Shown piece by piece: positions 27,601-36,673 of a DNA stretch of 64,000 nt. The notes beneath the pieces are model-generated. The model was not told the DNA's origin, made no database searches, and saw nothing but the letters and a program-made list of their open reading frames with translations. Both the position numbers and the translations under genes were made by a program. Origin of the DNA: Brevibacillus laterosporus (lineage in GTDB: Bacteria; Bacillota; Bacilli; Brevibacillales; Brevibacillaceae); the NCBI GenBank assembly GCA_007833815.1, contig CP033464.1, positions 1-64,000 of the forward strand, written 5' to 3'. Within the stretch, counting starts at the first letter, position 1. The number at the start of each line of letters is the position of its first letter.

Positions 27601-27825
27601 AGGAACAGTCCCTAATGCTTCCTCTACGGGTTTTGTCACCAGTTTTTCTACTGATGCAGGCGTCCCACCCTCAATTGAGGTTACTACAACAGCAACCGGC
27701 AAGTTCAAGTTAGGATAGAGTTCTACCGCCAATTTGGGTAGCGACACGAACCCAAAAATGAGGATGGCTACAGCCAGCATCACGATGGTTACGGGTCGGT
27801 TAATCGCAAACCTTGAAATGTTCAT
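24697..27825 (-). CDS. RND-family multidrug/lipopeptide efflux permease (SwrC/AcrB-like)
   Basis: 1042 residues, full length for the HAE1 family. Twelve membrane segments are expected: one at the N-terminus (VTIVMLAVAILIFGFVSLP), a block at about 335-540, one restart near 555 and a block at about 870-1020, with two large external loops between. Motifs of the proton relay region (LGSLVDFAVVILENI, VNNAIVLVDYI) are visible. It resembles B. subtilis SwrC, which exports surfactin. It overlaps the marR gene by 26 bases and precedes the adaptor, so the operon is marR-permease-adaptor. Proton-driven export of amphipathic compounds is likely. Confidence 0.95.
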   Translation of the reverse strand: MNISRFAINRPVTIVMLAVAILIFGFVSLPKLAVELYPNLNLPVAVVVTSIEGGTPASVEKLVTKPVEEALGTVPNVSKLSSFSMSGASQVIVQFNWGTDMDQATLNMRDKVDQVRGALPDTAKSPRVLKLDPNSEPIMTFALTGSDDITKLKALADNVIKSRIERIDGVASVGINGGKERIIEVTLDSDKITAYGISLEQVQQALMGTNLSGAAGMVREGDKKLSIRVQGEYTTIQDIGETPVVIGLSTIPLKNIASIEDTYKEESQFTYFNGKPTVGISVTKASGGNTIEVADKAKAEIDKLRESLPPGTEISMITDTSQFIKDSIYTVAEHALIGAAFSIIILLLFLNSVRSVFIIAVVIPISVIATFCLMYFTGQTINLISLSGLTLGLGSLVDFAVVILENIYRHRQEGKSMMQAARYGSQEVGTAVMASALAQICVFLPIMFVEGLASQLFGPLALTVVYSHIAALFASIALVPMMSARILKRIPDEEIYHSGTYRGYNPITWFNIGFTKVSNFYGRFLKWAIQWRKTVYLGVALMFVGAVVLTPFIGAEFIPSMDQGKVTVAAKLPNNTQIQETEKVIKELEGIVKKVPEVKELYVSMGSAGTSVLASTATNRGELQLTLVDVKDRTRTTDQIIDDLRNQVKGIPGAEITVKHMDANGGMGGTPLEISLRGDDLEVLDDISNIVMGVVSGVSGTANVTTSLEEKDREFQVIVNREKASQYGLSTQQVLSNVRTAFEGQTLTRYQTGDDEIDVKIRLPKSIQDEPKHIERLTITTTSGAQVSLGAIAKVEKVDVAQMIKRVDQTREVSITGDTSGRDLNSIMSEVQEKLAKLNLPDGYHIEYGGQSKDMEESFGSLSFAILLSVVLVYMVMASQFESLFSPFIIMFSVPPTFIGVVVGLFVTGQPLSVPALIGYILLVGIVVNNAIVLVDYIITARKDGLDRDEAILKAGPIRLRPIMMTTLATVLAITPLAFAGGSGNESQAPMAVVVIFGLTFSTLITLVLVPVVYVTFDNWGRKFKDRFNRKKKKTPTVVEEV

Positions 27826-28270
27826 CTCTGTTCCCTCTCTCCTTTAATAAGGAATGATATTTTTTCTCTAGATAATGATTGAGCAATTCTAAAGATTGAG
27901 TAATTTGTTTCTGCTCTTGTTCCTTCATTCCCACAAATACATCAGGTAGATAGTGATCTTTCATAACTGGAAATCGATTCTGAATCTGAGAAAAATCATG
28001 AACAAGCGAAACCCAAACCATGCGTCTGTCGTTATGATCTCGCTTGCGAATAACCAGATTTGCTTTTTCCAAACGATCAATGATACCAGAAACCGTGCTA
28101 TAGGATAGCTCTAGCTTCTTGCTGATTTCTCCAATGGTTCTCGGATTTTCTTTTACTTGTTCAATCACCATGATCTGAGGCTTAGTAATGCCGCTCTTCA
28201 TCAGCTCTTGTGTAAAAATCCCGATGTATAATTTCCACATGTCCATCAATCGATCAGCTAGCTCCTGCAT
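27800..28270 (-). CDS. MarR family regulator of the RND efflux operon
   Basis: 156 residues with the winged helix-turn-helix core ENPRTIGEISKKLELSYSTVS, then GIIDRLEKANLVIRKRDHNDRRM, the wing typical of MarR. GGGAGG precedes ATG 28270. It is the first gene of the efflux operon and overlaps the permease, so it most likely represses its own operon and is released by a transported compound; this is inference from context. Confidence 0.93.
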   Translation of the reverse strand: MQELADRLMDMWKLYIGIFTQELMKSGITKPQIMVIEQVKENPRTIGEISKKLELSYSTVSGIIDRLEKANLVIRKRDHNDRRMVWVSLVHDFSQIQNRFPVMKDHYLPDVFVGMKEQEQKQITQSLELLNHYLEKKYHSLLKERGNRDEHFKVCD

Positions 28271-28551
28271 AGAATCACGGCTACCTCCCTCTATTGTTTT
28301 TATTTCGCTATACGAAACATTATGTCATGGTGACTATTTTGCATCAAGAAATATCCGGAGCTACATATGCCAAAACACAGTTTCTCCCATTGCTCAGCTT
28401 TGGTCTATCTGATAATACGTAACTCCTTACAAAAAATTTCTTTTTTTCAAAAATTGATTTATTTTTTTGGTTAATTATAGAAAAGTTTATCTCTTTTTGA
28501 TTAGAATGTCGACAAACACATGATCTAGTGAGCAATTATCTCATAATAAAA
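28271..28551. other. Promoter region of the efflux operon; no gene
   Basis: AT-rich region upstream of marR. Short open frames here have no ribosome binding sites and look random. Confidence 0.4.
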
Positions 28552-28595
28552 AAAGGCCGTACTTAGGTAAATGACACTACCTAAGTATAGCCTTT
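28552..28595. terminator. Strong bidirectional hairpin upstream of the efflux operon
   Basis: AAAGGCcGTACTTAGGTA pairs with TACCTAAGTAtaGCCTTT. An A-run on the left gives a T-run on the minus strand, so it can terminate transcripts coming from moaC (stop at 28766). Confidence 0.75.
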
Positions 28596-28765
28596 CCAGA
28601 TACAGTCAGATTTTTTTGCGTTACTAAATCGAGCAGATTTGGTCCTGCAAAAGCAACAGTCGGGATCCCCCTTGCCAGCATACATTAGCACATCAAATAT
28701 TGATGCAAAGACGGGACTTTTACTTCGGAGTGACTATTAAAAAAACGGCAACACAAAATTCATGT

Positions 28766-29254
28766 CTATCTTTCTATCCGCTCATAATCCCCACTCTTGC
28801 CACCCGTTTTTTTCACCAGATACGTAGGACCAATTACCATTGCTTTATCCATTGCCTTACACATATCATAGACGGTTAGTGTCACAGCACTAGCAGCCGT
28901 CAATGCCTCCATCTCTACACCTGTTTTGCCCGTTGTTTTCACTTTAACCCATATCCCTATAGTATCCTCACCTTCAAATTCATACGTAACATCTACACCA
29001 GTTAAGGCTAATGGATGGCACATCGGAATGATATCAGAGGTTTTTTTGGCAGCCATAATCCCCGCTACCTGTGCAACAGCCAGTACGTCTCCTTTGCTAA
29101 CCTTACCCTCTTTTATGCGTAGCAGTGTCTCTGGTTTCATCACAATACGGCTTCTGGCTATAGCCTCACGTTCCGTAACCGCTTTGTCTGAGATATCCAC
29201 CATACGTGCCCTGTTCTGTTCATTAAAATGCGAAAGTTGATCGTGTGTCGACAT
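28766..29254 (-). CDS. moaC: Cyclic pyranopterin monophosphate synthase MoaC
   Basis: MoaC converts the MoaA product to cyclic pyranopterin monophosphate, the first stable intermediate of molybdenum cofactor. 162 residues with conserved [16 protein letters not shown] at the start, [13 protein letters not shown] with active-site residues, [15 protein letters not shown] and [10 protein letters not shown]. Length and motifs are complete. Divergent from the moaDE fusion across about 240 bases that hold both promoters. moaA is not in the window. Confidence 0.96.
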   Translation of the reverse strand: MSTHDQLSHFNEQNRARMVDISDKAVTEREAIARSRIVMKPETLLRIKEGKVSKGDVLAVAQVAGIMAAKKTSDIIPMCHPLALTGVDVTYEFEGEDTIGIWVKVKTTGKTGVEMEALTAASAVTLTVYDMCKAMDKAMVIGPTYLVKKTGGKSGDYERIER

Positions 29255-29492
29255 GATTGTTGTTCTCCTTTTTTACAAACGTGCTTTTAAGAATCCTTCT
29301 ATGTTAAATGTAAACGACTAAACTATCCAAAGCAATCCGTTCACTCTATTGAAAAGCCCTCTATCGCTTCCTTAAAATAACGTAGATTGTTACTCGACCA
29401 AGCTTCCTCCCTTCATTTCGCTATAGTGATATGGTATGTTCAAGAGGGAAACGGAAAATAGTAAACAGAGCGAAAGAAAAGAGGCCAAAGAC

Positions 29493-30197
29493 ATGCATGT
29501 TACCCTATTATTATTTGCCGGTTTGGCAGAACGAGCTGGACAACATAAATTACTGATTGAATTACCCGATTCTAGCACTGTACAAGACTTGCTGGTCAGA
29601 TTGCCTCATCAATATCCAGCGTTAAAAGAATTGCTACCCAGCTGTTTCATATCGGTAAACCAAGAATATGCCGAAAATCATACCATTATAAAGGAAAACG
29701 ACGAGGTAGCCCTTCTTCCTCCTGTTAGTGGTGGCGAAGAGCCACGTTTTGCTATTACAGAAGAACCCCTCTCTGTGGAACCTTTAATTAAACTAGTTTC
29801 TCACCGTAACTGTGGAGCTATTTTAACTTTTATCGGTACAGTACGAGAAATGACGCAAGGTCAGCGTACCGTCTATCTTTCATATGAAGCATACATTCCG
29901 ATGGCGATTGAAAAGCTTAAACAAGTGGAAGCAGAAATCCACGAACGCTGGGAAAATATACGTGTAGCCATCCATCATCGAATTGGTGATCTACAGATTG
30001 AAGAGATCGCAGTAGTAATCGCTGTCTCATCTCCGCATCGCAATGATTCCTTTGAAGCTGGCCGTTACGCTATTGAGCGATTGAAACAAATTGTGCCTAT
30101 CTGGAAAAAGGAAATGTGGGAAGACGGAAATGAGTGGAAGGGTCATCAGCTAGGGCCATGGAATCCAACTACTGACTTGGATAATGTGGATAAGTAG
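29493..30197 (+). CDS. MoaD-MoaE fusion, molybdopterin synthase
   Basis: Residues 1-81 are a MoaD ubiquitin-like sulfur carrier (LLLFAGLAERAG ... LLPPVSGG). Residues about 85-234 are MoaE, the catalytic subunit (CGAILTFIGTVREM, YEAYIPMAIEKLKQ, HRIGDLQIEEIAV, PIWKKEMWEDG). Together they make molybdopterin synthase. MoaD normally needs a free C-terminal Gly-Gly to carry sulfur, but here Gly80-Gly81 is internal, so the chain must be cut or must act differently. ATG 29493 has AAAGAGG; a longer in-frame start at 29436 is less likely. The moeB/thiF-like activating gene follows 24 bases later. Confidence 0.9.
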   Translation: MHVTLLLFAGLAERAGQHKLLIELPDSSTVQDLLVRLPHQYPALKELLPSCFISVNQEYAENHTIIKENDEVALLPPVSGGEEPRFAITEEPLSVEPLIKLVSHRNCGAILTFIGTVREMTQGQRTVYLSYEAYIPMAIEKLKQVEAEIHERWENIRVAIHHRIGDLQIEEIAVVIAVSSPHRNDSFEAGRYAIERLKQIVPIWKKEMWEDGNEWKGHQLGPWNPTTDLDNVDK

Positions 30198-30221
30198 TGT
30201 ATTTCTTATTGTTAGGATGGA

Positions 30222-31265
30222 GTGAACATAATAAGCATGAATGAGAAAAGATATTCTAGACAAATCTTATTCGCCCCGATCGGTACAGCTGGACAAGAGC
30301 GTTTACGCAAAAGTCGTGTTGCTATTGTTGGTATGGGAGCGCTGGGAACAGTGCTCTCCAATCATCTGGTACGAGCTGGTGTCGGGTTTGTTCGGTTTAT
30401 AGACCGAGATTTTGTAGAACCAAGCAATTTACAGCGTCAAATGTTATATGACGAAGAAGACGCAAGACAAAACCTACCAAAAGCGATAGCCGCTTTTGAG
30501 AAATTGTCCAAAATAAACTCAGAGGTCGTATTAGAACCCATTGTAGCAGATGTGACTGCTTTTCATGCAGAGAAGTATTTATCGGATGTTGATCTCATTT
30601 TAGACGCTACCGATAACTTTCAGGTGCGTTATCTCATTAATGATGTAGCCGTCAAGCACAATATCCCTTGGATTTATGGCGGGGCTGTCAGCGCAACTGG
30701 CACATTTACCGCTATTCGACCAGAGGAAACGCCCTGCTTACGTTGTCTATTTCCTGAAGCACCAAAGCCAGGATCGACTGCCACATGCGATACTGCTGGC
30801 GTAATTGGTCCAATCATACATGTTGTTGCCTCCTATCAAGCGACAGAAGCTTTGAAAATTCTTTTAGATGAAACCAATTCCTACAATCCTCATCTGGAGC
30901 ATTTTGATTTGTGGAATAATACTCATCAACAAGTCAAAGTCACTAAAGCCAAACGTCCTAACTGCCCTACTTGCGGTCAGCGAAATTTCACGTTTTTGGA
31001 GATTAATCCTGATGATGAGCTGGCTACGACCTTATGTGGTCGAGATACGGTGCAATTAAGTCCCCGTGAAACGATTACGCTTGATTTATCTCAATTGGCA
31101 GAACGGCTCGCTCCTTTGGGAGTCGTGGAACTGAATCGTTTCTTACTGCGATTCCACACCGAGCCTTACACCTTAGTGATCTTTCCAGACGGTCGTGTGC
31201 TCGTTCAAGGTACAGACGATATTACCATTGCACGTAGCCTATTCGCCAAATTTATCGGTAATTAG
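30222..31265 (+). CDS. MoeB/ThiF-type sulfur-carrier adenylyltransferase
   Basis: E1-like enzyme of 347 residues that adenylates the C-terminal glycine of MoaD or ThiS. Visible are RYSRQILF at the start, the ATP loop VGMGALGTVLSNHLVRAG, the DRDFVEPSNLQRQ motif, LILDATDNFQVRYLIND, CxxC zinc pairs (CLRC and CPTC) and the ThiF-like C-terminal domain (about 260-347). It lies directly after moaDE, so a molybdenum cofactor role is favoured over thiamine. The start is GTG 30222 or ATG 30237; neither spacing to AGGATGGAG is ideal. Confidence 0.88.
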   Translation: MNIISMNEKRYSRQILFAPIGTAGQERLRKSRVAIVGMGALGTVLSNHLVRAGVGFVRFIDRDFVEPSNLQRQMLYDEEDARQNLPKAIAAFEKLSKINSEVVLEPIVADVTAFHAEKYLSDVDLILDATDNFQVRYLINDVAVKHNIPWIYGGAVSATGTFTAIRPEETPCLRCLFPEAPKPGSTATCDTAGVIGPIIHVVASYQATEALKILLDETNSYNPHLEHFDLWNNTHQQVKVTKAKRPNCPTCGQRNFTFLEINPDDELATTLCGRDTVQLSPRETITLDLSQLAERLAPLGVVELNRFLLRFHTEPYTLVIFPDGRVLVQGTDDITIARSLFAKFIGN

Positions 31266-31423
31266 GTAATTTTGTTACTATTTCGTTAAAATAGGGTGGA
31301 AGAGTAACACGCTTTCGAGTATAATAAATTTGCAACGGAAACGAAACGCGGTTTCATCTAGTGAAACAAACGGGTAAGGAATATGTAACAGTTGAATTTA
31401 TTTGCTCGAAGGGGGTTATTCTT

Positions 31424-34141
31424 TTGGCTTTTCAAGATGATTACAAAGTGAAATCGTCCATGCAAGTTGGTGACAAAACCTACAAGTACTATCGTTTGCA
31501 AGGTTTGGAAGAGCAAGGAGTCGGTGAGGTATCTAAACTACCTTTCTCCATTAAAATCTTGTTGGAAGCTGCTGTTCGCCAATTTGATAATCGTGCAATA
31601 ACAAAAGAGCATGTTTCATCTCTCGCAAACTGGACCAAAGGCCGTGACAGCAATCAAGAAGTTCCGCTGATGCCTGCTCGTATCGTTCTACAAGACTTTA
31701 CCGGTGTACCTGCGGTTGTAGACTTGGCTGCTATGCGTGTCGCAATGAAAAACAATGGTGGAGATCCTCGTCGTATCAACCCACTTGTCCCAGTGGATTT
31801 GGTAATTGACCACTCCGTTATGGTTGACTCATACGGTTTAGCAAATTCTTTGGAAACCAACATGGATTTAGAATTTGAACGCAATGAAGAGCGTTACCGC
31901 TTTCTTCGTTGGGCGCAAACTGCATTTGATAATTTCCGCGTTGTGCCACCTGCTACAGGTATCGTTCACCAGGTTAACCTTGAGTACCTAGCATCTGTTG
32001 TTGCTAATCGCGAAGTCAATGGTGAAACATTTGCTTATCCAGATTCCTTGGTAGGTACGGATTCTCACACTACTATGATCAATGGATTAGGCGTACTTGG
32101 TTGGGGTGTTGGTGGTATCGAGGCAGAAGCTGGTATGCTTGGACAACCGCTTTACTTCGTTACTCCTGAAGTCGTTGGTTTTAAATTAACTGGTACTTTA
32201 AAAGAAGGTTCTACGGCAACTGACCTAGCCCTTACGATTACACAAATGCTTCGTAAAAAAGGCGTTGTAGGTAAGTTCGTTGAATTCTATGGTTCCGGTC
32301 TATCTAATATTTCTCTTGCTGACCGTGCAACCGTTGCCAATATGGCTCCAGAGTATGGTGCAACAATGGGCTTCTTCCCAGTTGACCATCTGACTTTAGA
32401 CTATATGCGTCAAACAGGTCGTAGCGAAGATTTAATCGAACTAGTTGAAACATATACCAAAGCTCAAGGCTTGTTCCGTACAGATGACACAGAAGAGCCT
32501 GTTTATTCTGAGACACTCTCTCTCGACTTATCTACAGTAGTACCGAGCCTTGCTGGTCCAAAACGTCCGCAAGACCGTATTGAATTAACTAATATGAAAG
32601 AATCCTTTAACTCCAGCATCCGTACTCCGATCGAAAAAGGTGGTTTCGGACTAAGTGATGAGAAGATCTCTACTTCTGTTGACGTTGCGTATGCGAATGG
32701 GGAAAAAGCTGTATTGAAAACAGGTGCCGTAGTGATTGCTGCGATTACTTCCTGTACAAATACGTCTAACCCTAGCGTAATGCTGTCTGCTGGTATCGTA
32801 GCGAAAAAAGCGGTAGAACGTGGATTAACCAAACCAGCTTTCGTTAAGAGCTCCTTGGCTCCAGGTTCCCGCGTAGCAGCTCAATACTTAGAAGATGCAG
32901 GTCTTATCGATTCTTTAAATAAAATCGGCTTTAACATCGTTGGATTTGGTTGCACTACTTGCATTGGTAACTCCGGTCCATTGCCTGTAGAAACTAGTCA
33001 AGCTATTGCCGACAATGATTTGACTGTAGCAGCCGTACTCTCTGGTAACCGTAACTTCGAAGGTCGTATCCATGCACAGGTGAAAGCGAACTACTTGGCA
33101 TCACCTCCATTGGTAATCGCCTACGCGTTAGCTGGTACAGTAAATATTGACTTAACCACAGAGCCTATCGGTATCGGTAATGACGGTAAGCCTGTATATC
33201 TAAAAGATATCTGGCCAACTCCTGCTGAACTAGATGAAGCAATGAAAAAAGCAACAAATCCAGACCTGTTCCGTGCTGAGTACGAACATGTATTTACTGC
33301 GAACGAGCGCTGGAATAAAATTGATGCTCCAACTGGAGATTTGTATGAGTGGGATAGCAAATCTACCTACATTCAAGAACCTCCATTCTTCAAAAATCTA
33401 GCAAAAGAAGCTGGTCATATCGGTGAAATCAAAGGTACTTGCACATTGGCGCTCCTTGGTGATTCCGTAACAACCGACCATATCTCTCCTGCTGGTAACA
33501 TCACACCGACTAGCCCTGCTGGTGTCTACCTGCAAGCAAACGGTGTAGAACGCAAGGACTTTAACTCTTATGGTGCTCGTCGTGGTTCTCATGACGTCAT
33601 GATGCGTGGTACGTTTGCTAATATCCGTATCCGTAACCAAGTAGCTCCAGGTACAGAAGGTGGCGTTACGAAATATCTACCTACTGATGAAGTGATGTCC
33701 ATCTATGATGCATCTATGAAATATCAAGCGGATAACAAAGGTTTAGTTGTTATTGCTGGTAAAGAATATGGTACTGGAAGCTCCCGTGACTGGGCTGCAA
33801 AAGGTACATTCCTGTTAGGCGTCAAGGCTGTTATCGCAGAAAGCTTTGAGCGTATTCACCGCTCTAACTTGGTCGGTATGGGAGTACTTCCACTACAATT
33901 CTTGGAAGGTACGAACTGGCAAACGCTTGGATTAACAGGCCGTGAAACATTTGACATCATTGGTCTAAGCGATAATGTTCAACCAAGTCAAATCTTGAAA
34001 GTTGAAGCTACTCGCGAAGATGGCTCTACCTTTGTATTTGAAACCATCGCTCGTCTGGATAGTACGGTTGATATCGACTACTATCGAAATGGCGGTATCC
34101 TACAAACGGTACTTCGCCAATTGTTTGAAGAAAGCAAGTAA
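31424..34141 (+). CDS. acnA: Aconitate hydratase AcnA (CitB)
   Basis: TCA-cycle enzyme converting citrate to isocitrate through a [4Fe-4S] cluster; in Bacillus it also binds RNA when iron is short. The cluster cysteines are in [11 protein letters not shown] and [14 protein letters not shown]. The mobile domain 4 has [19 protein letters not shown]. The start is TTG 31424, chosen because GAAGGGGGTT precedes it and the product then begins as in other AcnA; an upstream in-frame GTG at 31361 adds an unlike stretch. About 905 residues. A TATAAT at 31320-31325 is a likely -10 box. Confidence 0.96.
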   Translation: MAFQDDYKVKSSMQVGDKTYKYYRLQGLEEQGVGEVSKLPFSIKILLEAAVRQFDNRAITKEHVSSLANWTKGRDSNQEVPLMPARIVLQDFTGVPAVVDLAAMRVAMKNNGGDPRRINPLVPVDLVIDHSVMVDSYGLANSLETNMDLEFERNEERYRFLRWAQTAFDNFRVVPPATGIVHQVNLEYLASVVANREVNGETFAYPDSLVGTDSHTTMINGLGVLGWGVGGIEAEAGMLGQPLYFVTPEVVGFKLTGTLKEGSTATDLALTITQMLRKKGVVGKFVEFYGSGLSNISLADRATVANMAPEYGATMGFFPVDHLTLDYMRQTGRSEDLIELVETYTKAQGLFRTDDTEEPVYSETLSLDLSTVVPSLAGPKRPQDRIELTNMKESFNSSIRTPIEKGGFGLSDEKISTSVDVAYANGEKAVLKTGAVVIAAITSCTNTSNPSVMLSAGIVAKKAVERGLTKPAFVKSSLAPGSRVAAQYLEDAGLIDSLNKIGFNIVGFGCTTCIGNSGPLPVETSQAIADNDLTVAAVLSGNRNFEGRIHAQVKANYLASPPLVIAYALAGTVNIDLTTEPIGIGNDGKPVYLKDIWPTPAELDEAMKKATNPDLFRAEYEHVFTANERWNKIDAPTGDLYEWDSKSTYIQEPPFFKNLAKEAGHIGEIKGTCTLALLGDSVTTDHISPAGNITPTSPAGVYLQANGVERKDFNSYGARRGSHDVMMRGTFANIRIRNQVAPGTEGGVTKYLPTDEVMSIYDASMKYQADNKGLVVIAGKEYGTGSSRDWAAKGTFLLGVKAVIAESFERIHRSNLVGMGVLPLQFLEGTNWQTLGLTGRETFDIIGLSDNVQPSQILKVEATREDGSTFVFETIARLDSTVDIDYYRNGGILQTVLRQLFEESK

Positions 34142-34155
34142 TTTGTTGAGAGTAC

Positions 34156-34188
34156 AATCCCCTGCTAATAGGAGCGGGGGATTTTTTT
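34156..34188 (+). terminator. Terminator of acnA
   Basis: AATCCCC-GCT / AGC-GGGGATT stem followed by seven T. Confidence 0.85.
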
Positions 34189-34294
34189 ATAAAATAAAAT
34201 CAGTTTCAGATAATAGAGGCTTTTGTTGATATCAAAGGCTACAATCCTGGCACCTTCTCCAATCGCCTTATTTTCTGCTTAAGGAGTAGACAAA

Positions 34295-34372
34295 ATGCAC
34301 TACCTGCATACGCTATACAGAAATCCGAATAACTTTCAGAAAAATAAACAAATTTCTTTTTCCTTTATTTGA
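34295..34372 (+). CDS. Possible 25-residue open frame with a ribosome binding site
   Basis: ATG 34295 has AAGGAG at eight bases. The product (MHYLHTLYRNPN...) is basic and aromatic. It lies in the acnA-rsgA gap. It may be a tiny peptide or chance; no homologue is known to me. Confidence 0.25.
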   Translation: MHYLHTLYRNPNNFQKNKQISFSFI

Positions 34373-34431
34373 AAAATGTAGTACACTACTGTTGAAAACA
34401 AACCGCTTGTACTCGAAAGGAGATGTGTAAT

Positions 34432-34491
34432 ATGAGAAATAGTATTGTCGTACATCCAATTGCTGGTGGGGATCACAGAGAATCCTGTTAA
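34432..34491 (+). CDS. Possible 19-residue leader peptide upstream of rsgA
   Basis: ATG 34432 is preceded by the strong site AAAGGAGATG. The product is MRNSIVVHPIAGGDHRESC. It ends 78 bases before the rsgA start. A leader or small-protein role is possible but there is no attenuator hairpin that I can see. Confidence 0.3.
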   Translation: MRNSIVVHPIAGGDHRESC

Positions 34492-34569
34492 CATAGGCAT
34501 ATTTCCTAGAACTGGATTCTTCTGTGGTCATGTCATAGTTCTATACATGATTAGAGGAGGAGTCCTACT

Positions 34570-35634
34570 TTGGATCTCAAAACATTAGGCTGGAACCAAC
34601 ATTTCGAACAACATTTTGCATCATACACCGATCCCACGTTAATTGTAGGGCGGGTTACATTAGAGCATAAACGTATATATCGCGTCATGACTGAAGGTGG
34701 CGAATTACTTGCTGAGATCAGTGGAAAAATGCGGTATCAAGCTTTTGATCGGGAAGATTATCCAGCAATAGGAGATTGGGTCGTAATGCACCCCCGCTGG
34801 GAAGAGCAAAAAGCTACCATTCATGCTATTTTACCACGACGAAGTAAGTTTTCACGTAAAGCCGCTGGCGGTTCTCTAGAGGAACAAATCGTCGCAGCGA
34901 ACGTAAATACCGTATTTTTAGTCAATGCTCTTAATTTAGATTTTAACCTTCGTCGTATTGAGCGTTATCTGCTGGTCACATGGGAATCAGGGGCTAATCC
35001 AGTTATCGTACTTAGCAAAGCAGACCTATGCGAAGATATCGAGGACAAGATCGCTGAAGTGGAATCCATTGCATTAGGAGTACCAATTTTTGCGATTAGT
35101 TCTGTAGCTCACCAAGGTTTGGAGCAGCTACTCCCCTATGTTCAAGTTGGGCAAACTGTTGCATTGCTTGGATCATCTGGGGTTGGTAAATCCTCACTGG
35201 TCAATGCGTTAAGTAACCAACAGCTTCAGGTCGTACAGGAAGTCCGTAGCGGTGATGATCGAGGAAAACATACGACCACCCACCGCGAGTTGTTCTTTTT
35301 ACCTTCTGGGGGACTGATGATTGATACCCCAGGAATGCGGGAGCTACAACTTTGGGATTCCAATGAAGGATTAGCAGATACCTTTAAAGATATAGAGGAG
35401 CTGGCAGAACGTTGTCGCTTCTATGACTGCAAACATACAACAGAACCAGGCTGCGCTATTCAAACCGCACTGGAAGATGGAACACTCACTGACAAACGAT
35501 ATCAGAACTATGTAAAGCTACAACGTGAGCTAGCCTTTCTCGCGCGTAAAGAGAACAGGCAGGCACAATCTGCGGAAAAAGATCGTTGGAAAAAGATTAC
35601 GAAGTCAATGCGTGATGTACCTAAAAAACGATAG
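34570..35634 (+). CDS. rsgA: RsgA-like circularly permuted ribosome-associated GTPase
   Basis: 354 residues. An N-terminal OB fold (about 20-90) is followed by the permuted G domain: G4 region VIVLSKADL before the P-loop LLGSSGVGKSSLVNAL and G3 IDTPGMREL. A C-terminal zinc knuckle (CRFYDCKHTTEPGC) follows. RsgA assists late assembly of the 30S subunit. TTG 34570 follows GGAGGAG. In Bacillus the usual rsgA (yloQ) lies after prkC, so this separate gene may be a second copy. Confidence 0.9.
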   Translation: MDLKTLGWNQHFEQHFASYTDPTLIVGRVTLEHKRIYRVMTEGGELLAEISGKMRYQAFDREDYPAIGDWVVMHPRWEEQKATIHAILPRRSKFSRKAAGGSLEEQIVAANVNTVFLVNALNLDFNLRRIERYLLVTWESGANPVIVLSKADLCEDIEDKIAEVESIALGVPIFAISSVAHQGLEQLLPYVQVGQTVALLGSSGVGKSSLVNALSNQQLQVVQEVRSGDDRGKHTTTHRELFFLPSGGLMIDTPGMRELQLWDSNEGLADTFKDIEELAERCRFYDCKHTTEPGCAIQTALEDGTLTDKRYQNYVKLQRELAFLARKENRQAQSAEKDRWKKITKSMRDVPKKR

Positions 35635-35689
35635 AAATGCCCTTTTTCTCCAACTTGGACAAAACATATTTTTTATCTGTTGTTCCACA

Positions 35690-35723
35690 AAAAAGACTCG
35701 AGCCACTAAACTCGAGTCTTTTT
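35690..35723. terminator. Bidirectional terminator between rsgA and iclR genes
   Basis: AAAAGACTCGAG pairs with CTCGAGTCTTTTT; A-run and T-run on both sides serve both convergent genes. Confidence 0.9.
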
Positions 35724-35729
35724 ACATTC

Positions 35730-36473
35730 CTACATAAGCATTTTACCCATTCGAAACGCTGCATGCATAATAGGAGCAGCAATTTCCTTCATCTTCTCTT
35801 CAGTTAATCGGCTAGACGGACCGGAAACAGACAAGGCAGCAAATACGTTTCCCTGCTTGTCATAAATCGGTGCAGATACAGCTGCTGCACCTATTTCCCG
35901 CTCTTCACTACTAGTGGCATATCCGACTTGCTTAATCTGTTCCAACTGCTCTTGGTATTGATGTTTATCTACCGAATCCGGCCAATTTGGATCCATTACT
36001 AATTCTTGTAGCAGTCTATTATCGGCAAACGCCACCAGTACTTTACTGGAAGCTCCTACCACCAGCGGCATTTTAGCTCCCACAGGCGCTACTCGTCTAA
36101 TCGGCTGATTGCTTTGGACCGCCTGAATTCGAATTCGCTCAAGCCCATCTATTACATACAAACTTACCGTTTCTCCTAATAGATCGCGTAGCTTCTCCAT
36201 CTCTGGTAATAAAATGACTGCTGGATCATCCTCACGGGTCAAATTAGCAGATAACTCCCATACTCGAAATCCTAGACGGTATTTTTCCGTTTGGACATTA
36301 CGTTGTAAAAATCCCTTGGTTTCAAGTGCGGCCAACAACCGATGCACAGTACTTTTATGCAAACCAATCCGGGTAGCGATTTCACTTAATCCTAATTCCG
36401 TTGCATCCGTAAAACAAAGTAAGACATCTAGTGCCCTTTCTACGCTACGAACGGTTGCCTTGGGTTCTTCCAT
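35730..36473 (-). CDS. IclR family transcriptional regulator
   Basis: 247 residues. An N-terminal winged helix (VRSVERALDVLLCF, GLSEIATRIGLHKSTVHRLL, then ALETKGFLQRN) and a C-terminal GAF-like effector domain (VVGASSKVLVAFA, GYATSSEEREIGAAAVSAPI) place it in IclR. ATG 36473 follows AGAAGGAAGGG. No catabolic genes lie nearby, since the next gene upstream is an insertion element, so the target cannot be named. Confidence 0.92.
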   Translation of the reverse strand: MEEPKATVRSVERALDVLLCFTDATELGLSEIATRIGLHKSTVHRLLAALETKGFLQRNVQTEKYRLGFRVWELSANLTREDDPAVILLPEMEKLRDLLGETVSLYVIDGLERIRIQAVQSNQPIRRVAPVGAKMPLVVGASSKVLVAFADNRLLQELVMDPNWPDSVDKHQYQEQLEQIKQVGYATSSEEREIGAAAVSAPIYDKQGNVFAALSVSGPSSRLTEEKMKEIAAPIMHAAFRMGKMLM

Positions 36474-36573
36474 GACTATTCCCTTCCTTCTCACGGTCGT
36501 TCCACCTAGTGAAACCATGTTCTATTTTATAAGTATAACCGATTTATTGGCCGCTGTAACCATTTTTCCCATT

Positions 36574-36673
36574 CTTGAACCTCTCACGGCTGAAGCCACG
36601 AGATTCCTAAGTACGGAAACCTAACGGTTTCTAATTGATTAGGCTATCCCCACAGTTCCTGTGGTTAATGCGA
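36574..36673 (-). ncRNA. Predicted omega-RNA 3' end / right end of the IS605-type element
   Basis: TnpB proteins use a guide RNA made from the 3' part of tnpB and the element's right end, with the guide reading into flanking DNA. On the minus strand this stretch has short hairpins (CCACAGGAACTGTGG; AAACCGTTAGGTTT; GTGGCTTCAGCC) and ends at GAGGTTCAAG near 36574. The guide would then begin with AATGGGAAAAATGG from the flank. The assignment is from family knowledge. Confidence 0.5.

Noticed and set aside
31326-31365. GAAACGCGGTTTC palindrome upstream of acnA as a cre site
   Set aside because: It does not fit TGNAANCGNTNNCA; may be chance or a different operator.
31654-33640. Several minus-strand open frames inside acnA
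   Set aside because: They are opposite-strand shadows of a highly conserved gene and lack start signals.
34313-34531. 72-codon open frame on the minus strand in the acnA-rsgA gap
   Set aside because: No ribosome binding site, no family resemblance, odd composition; likely chance.
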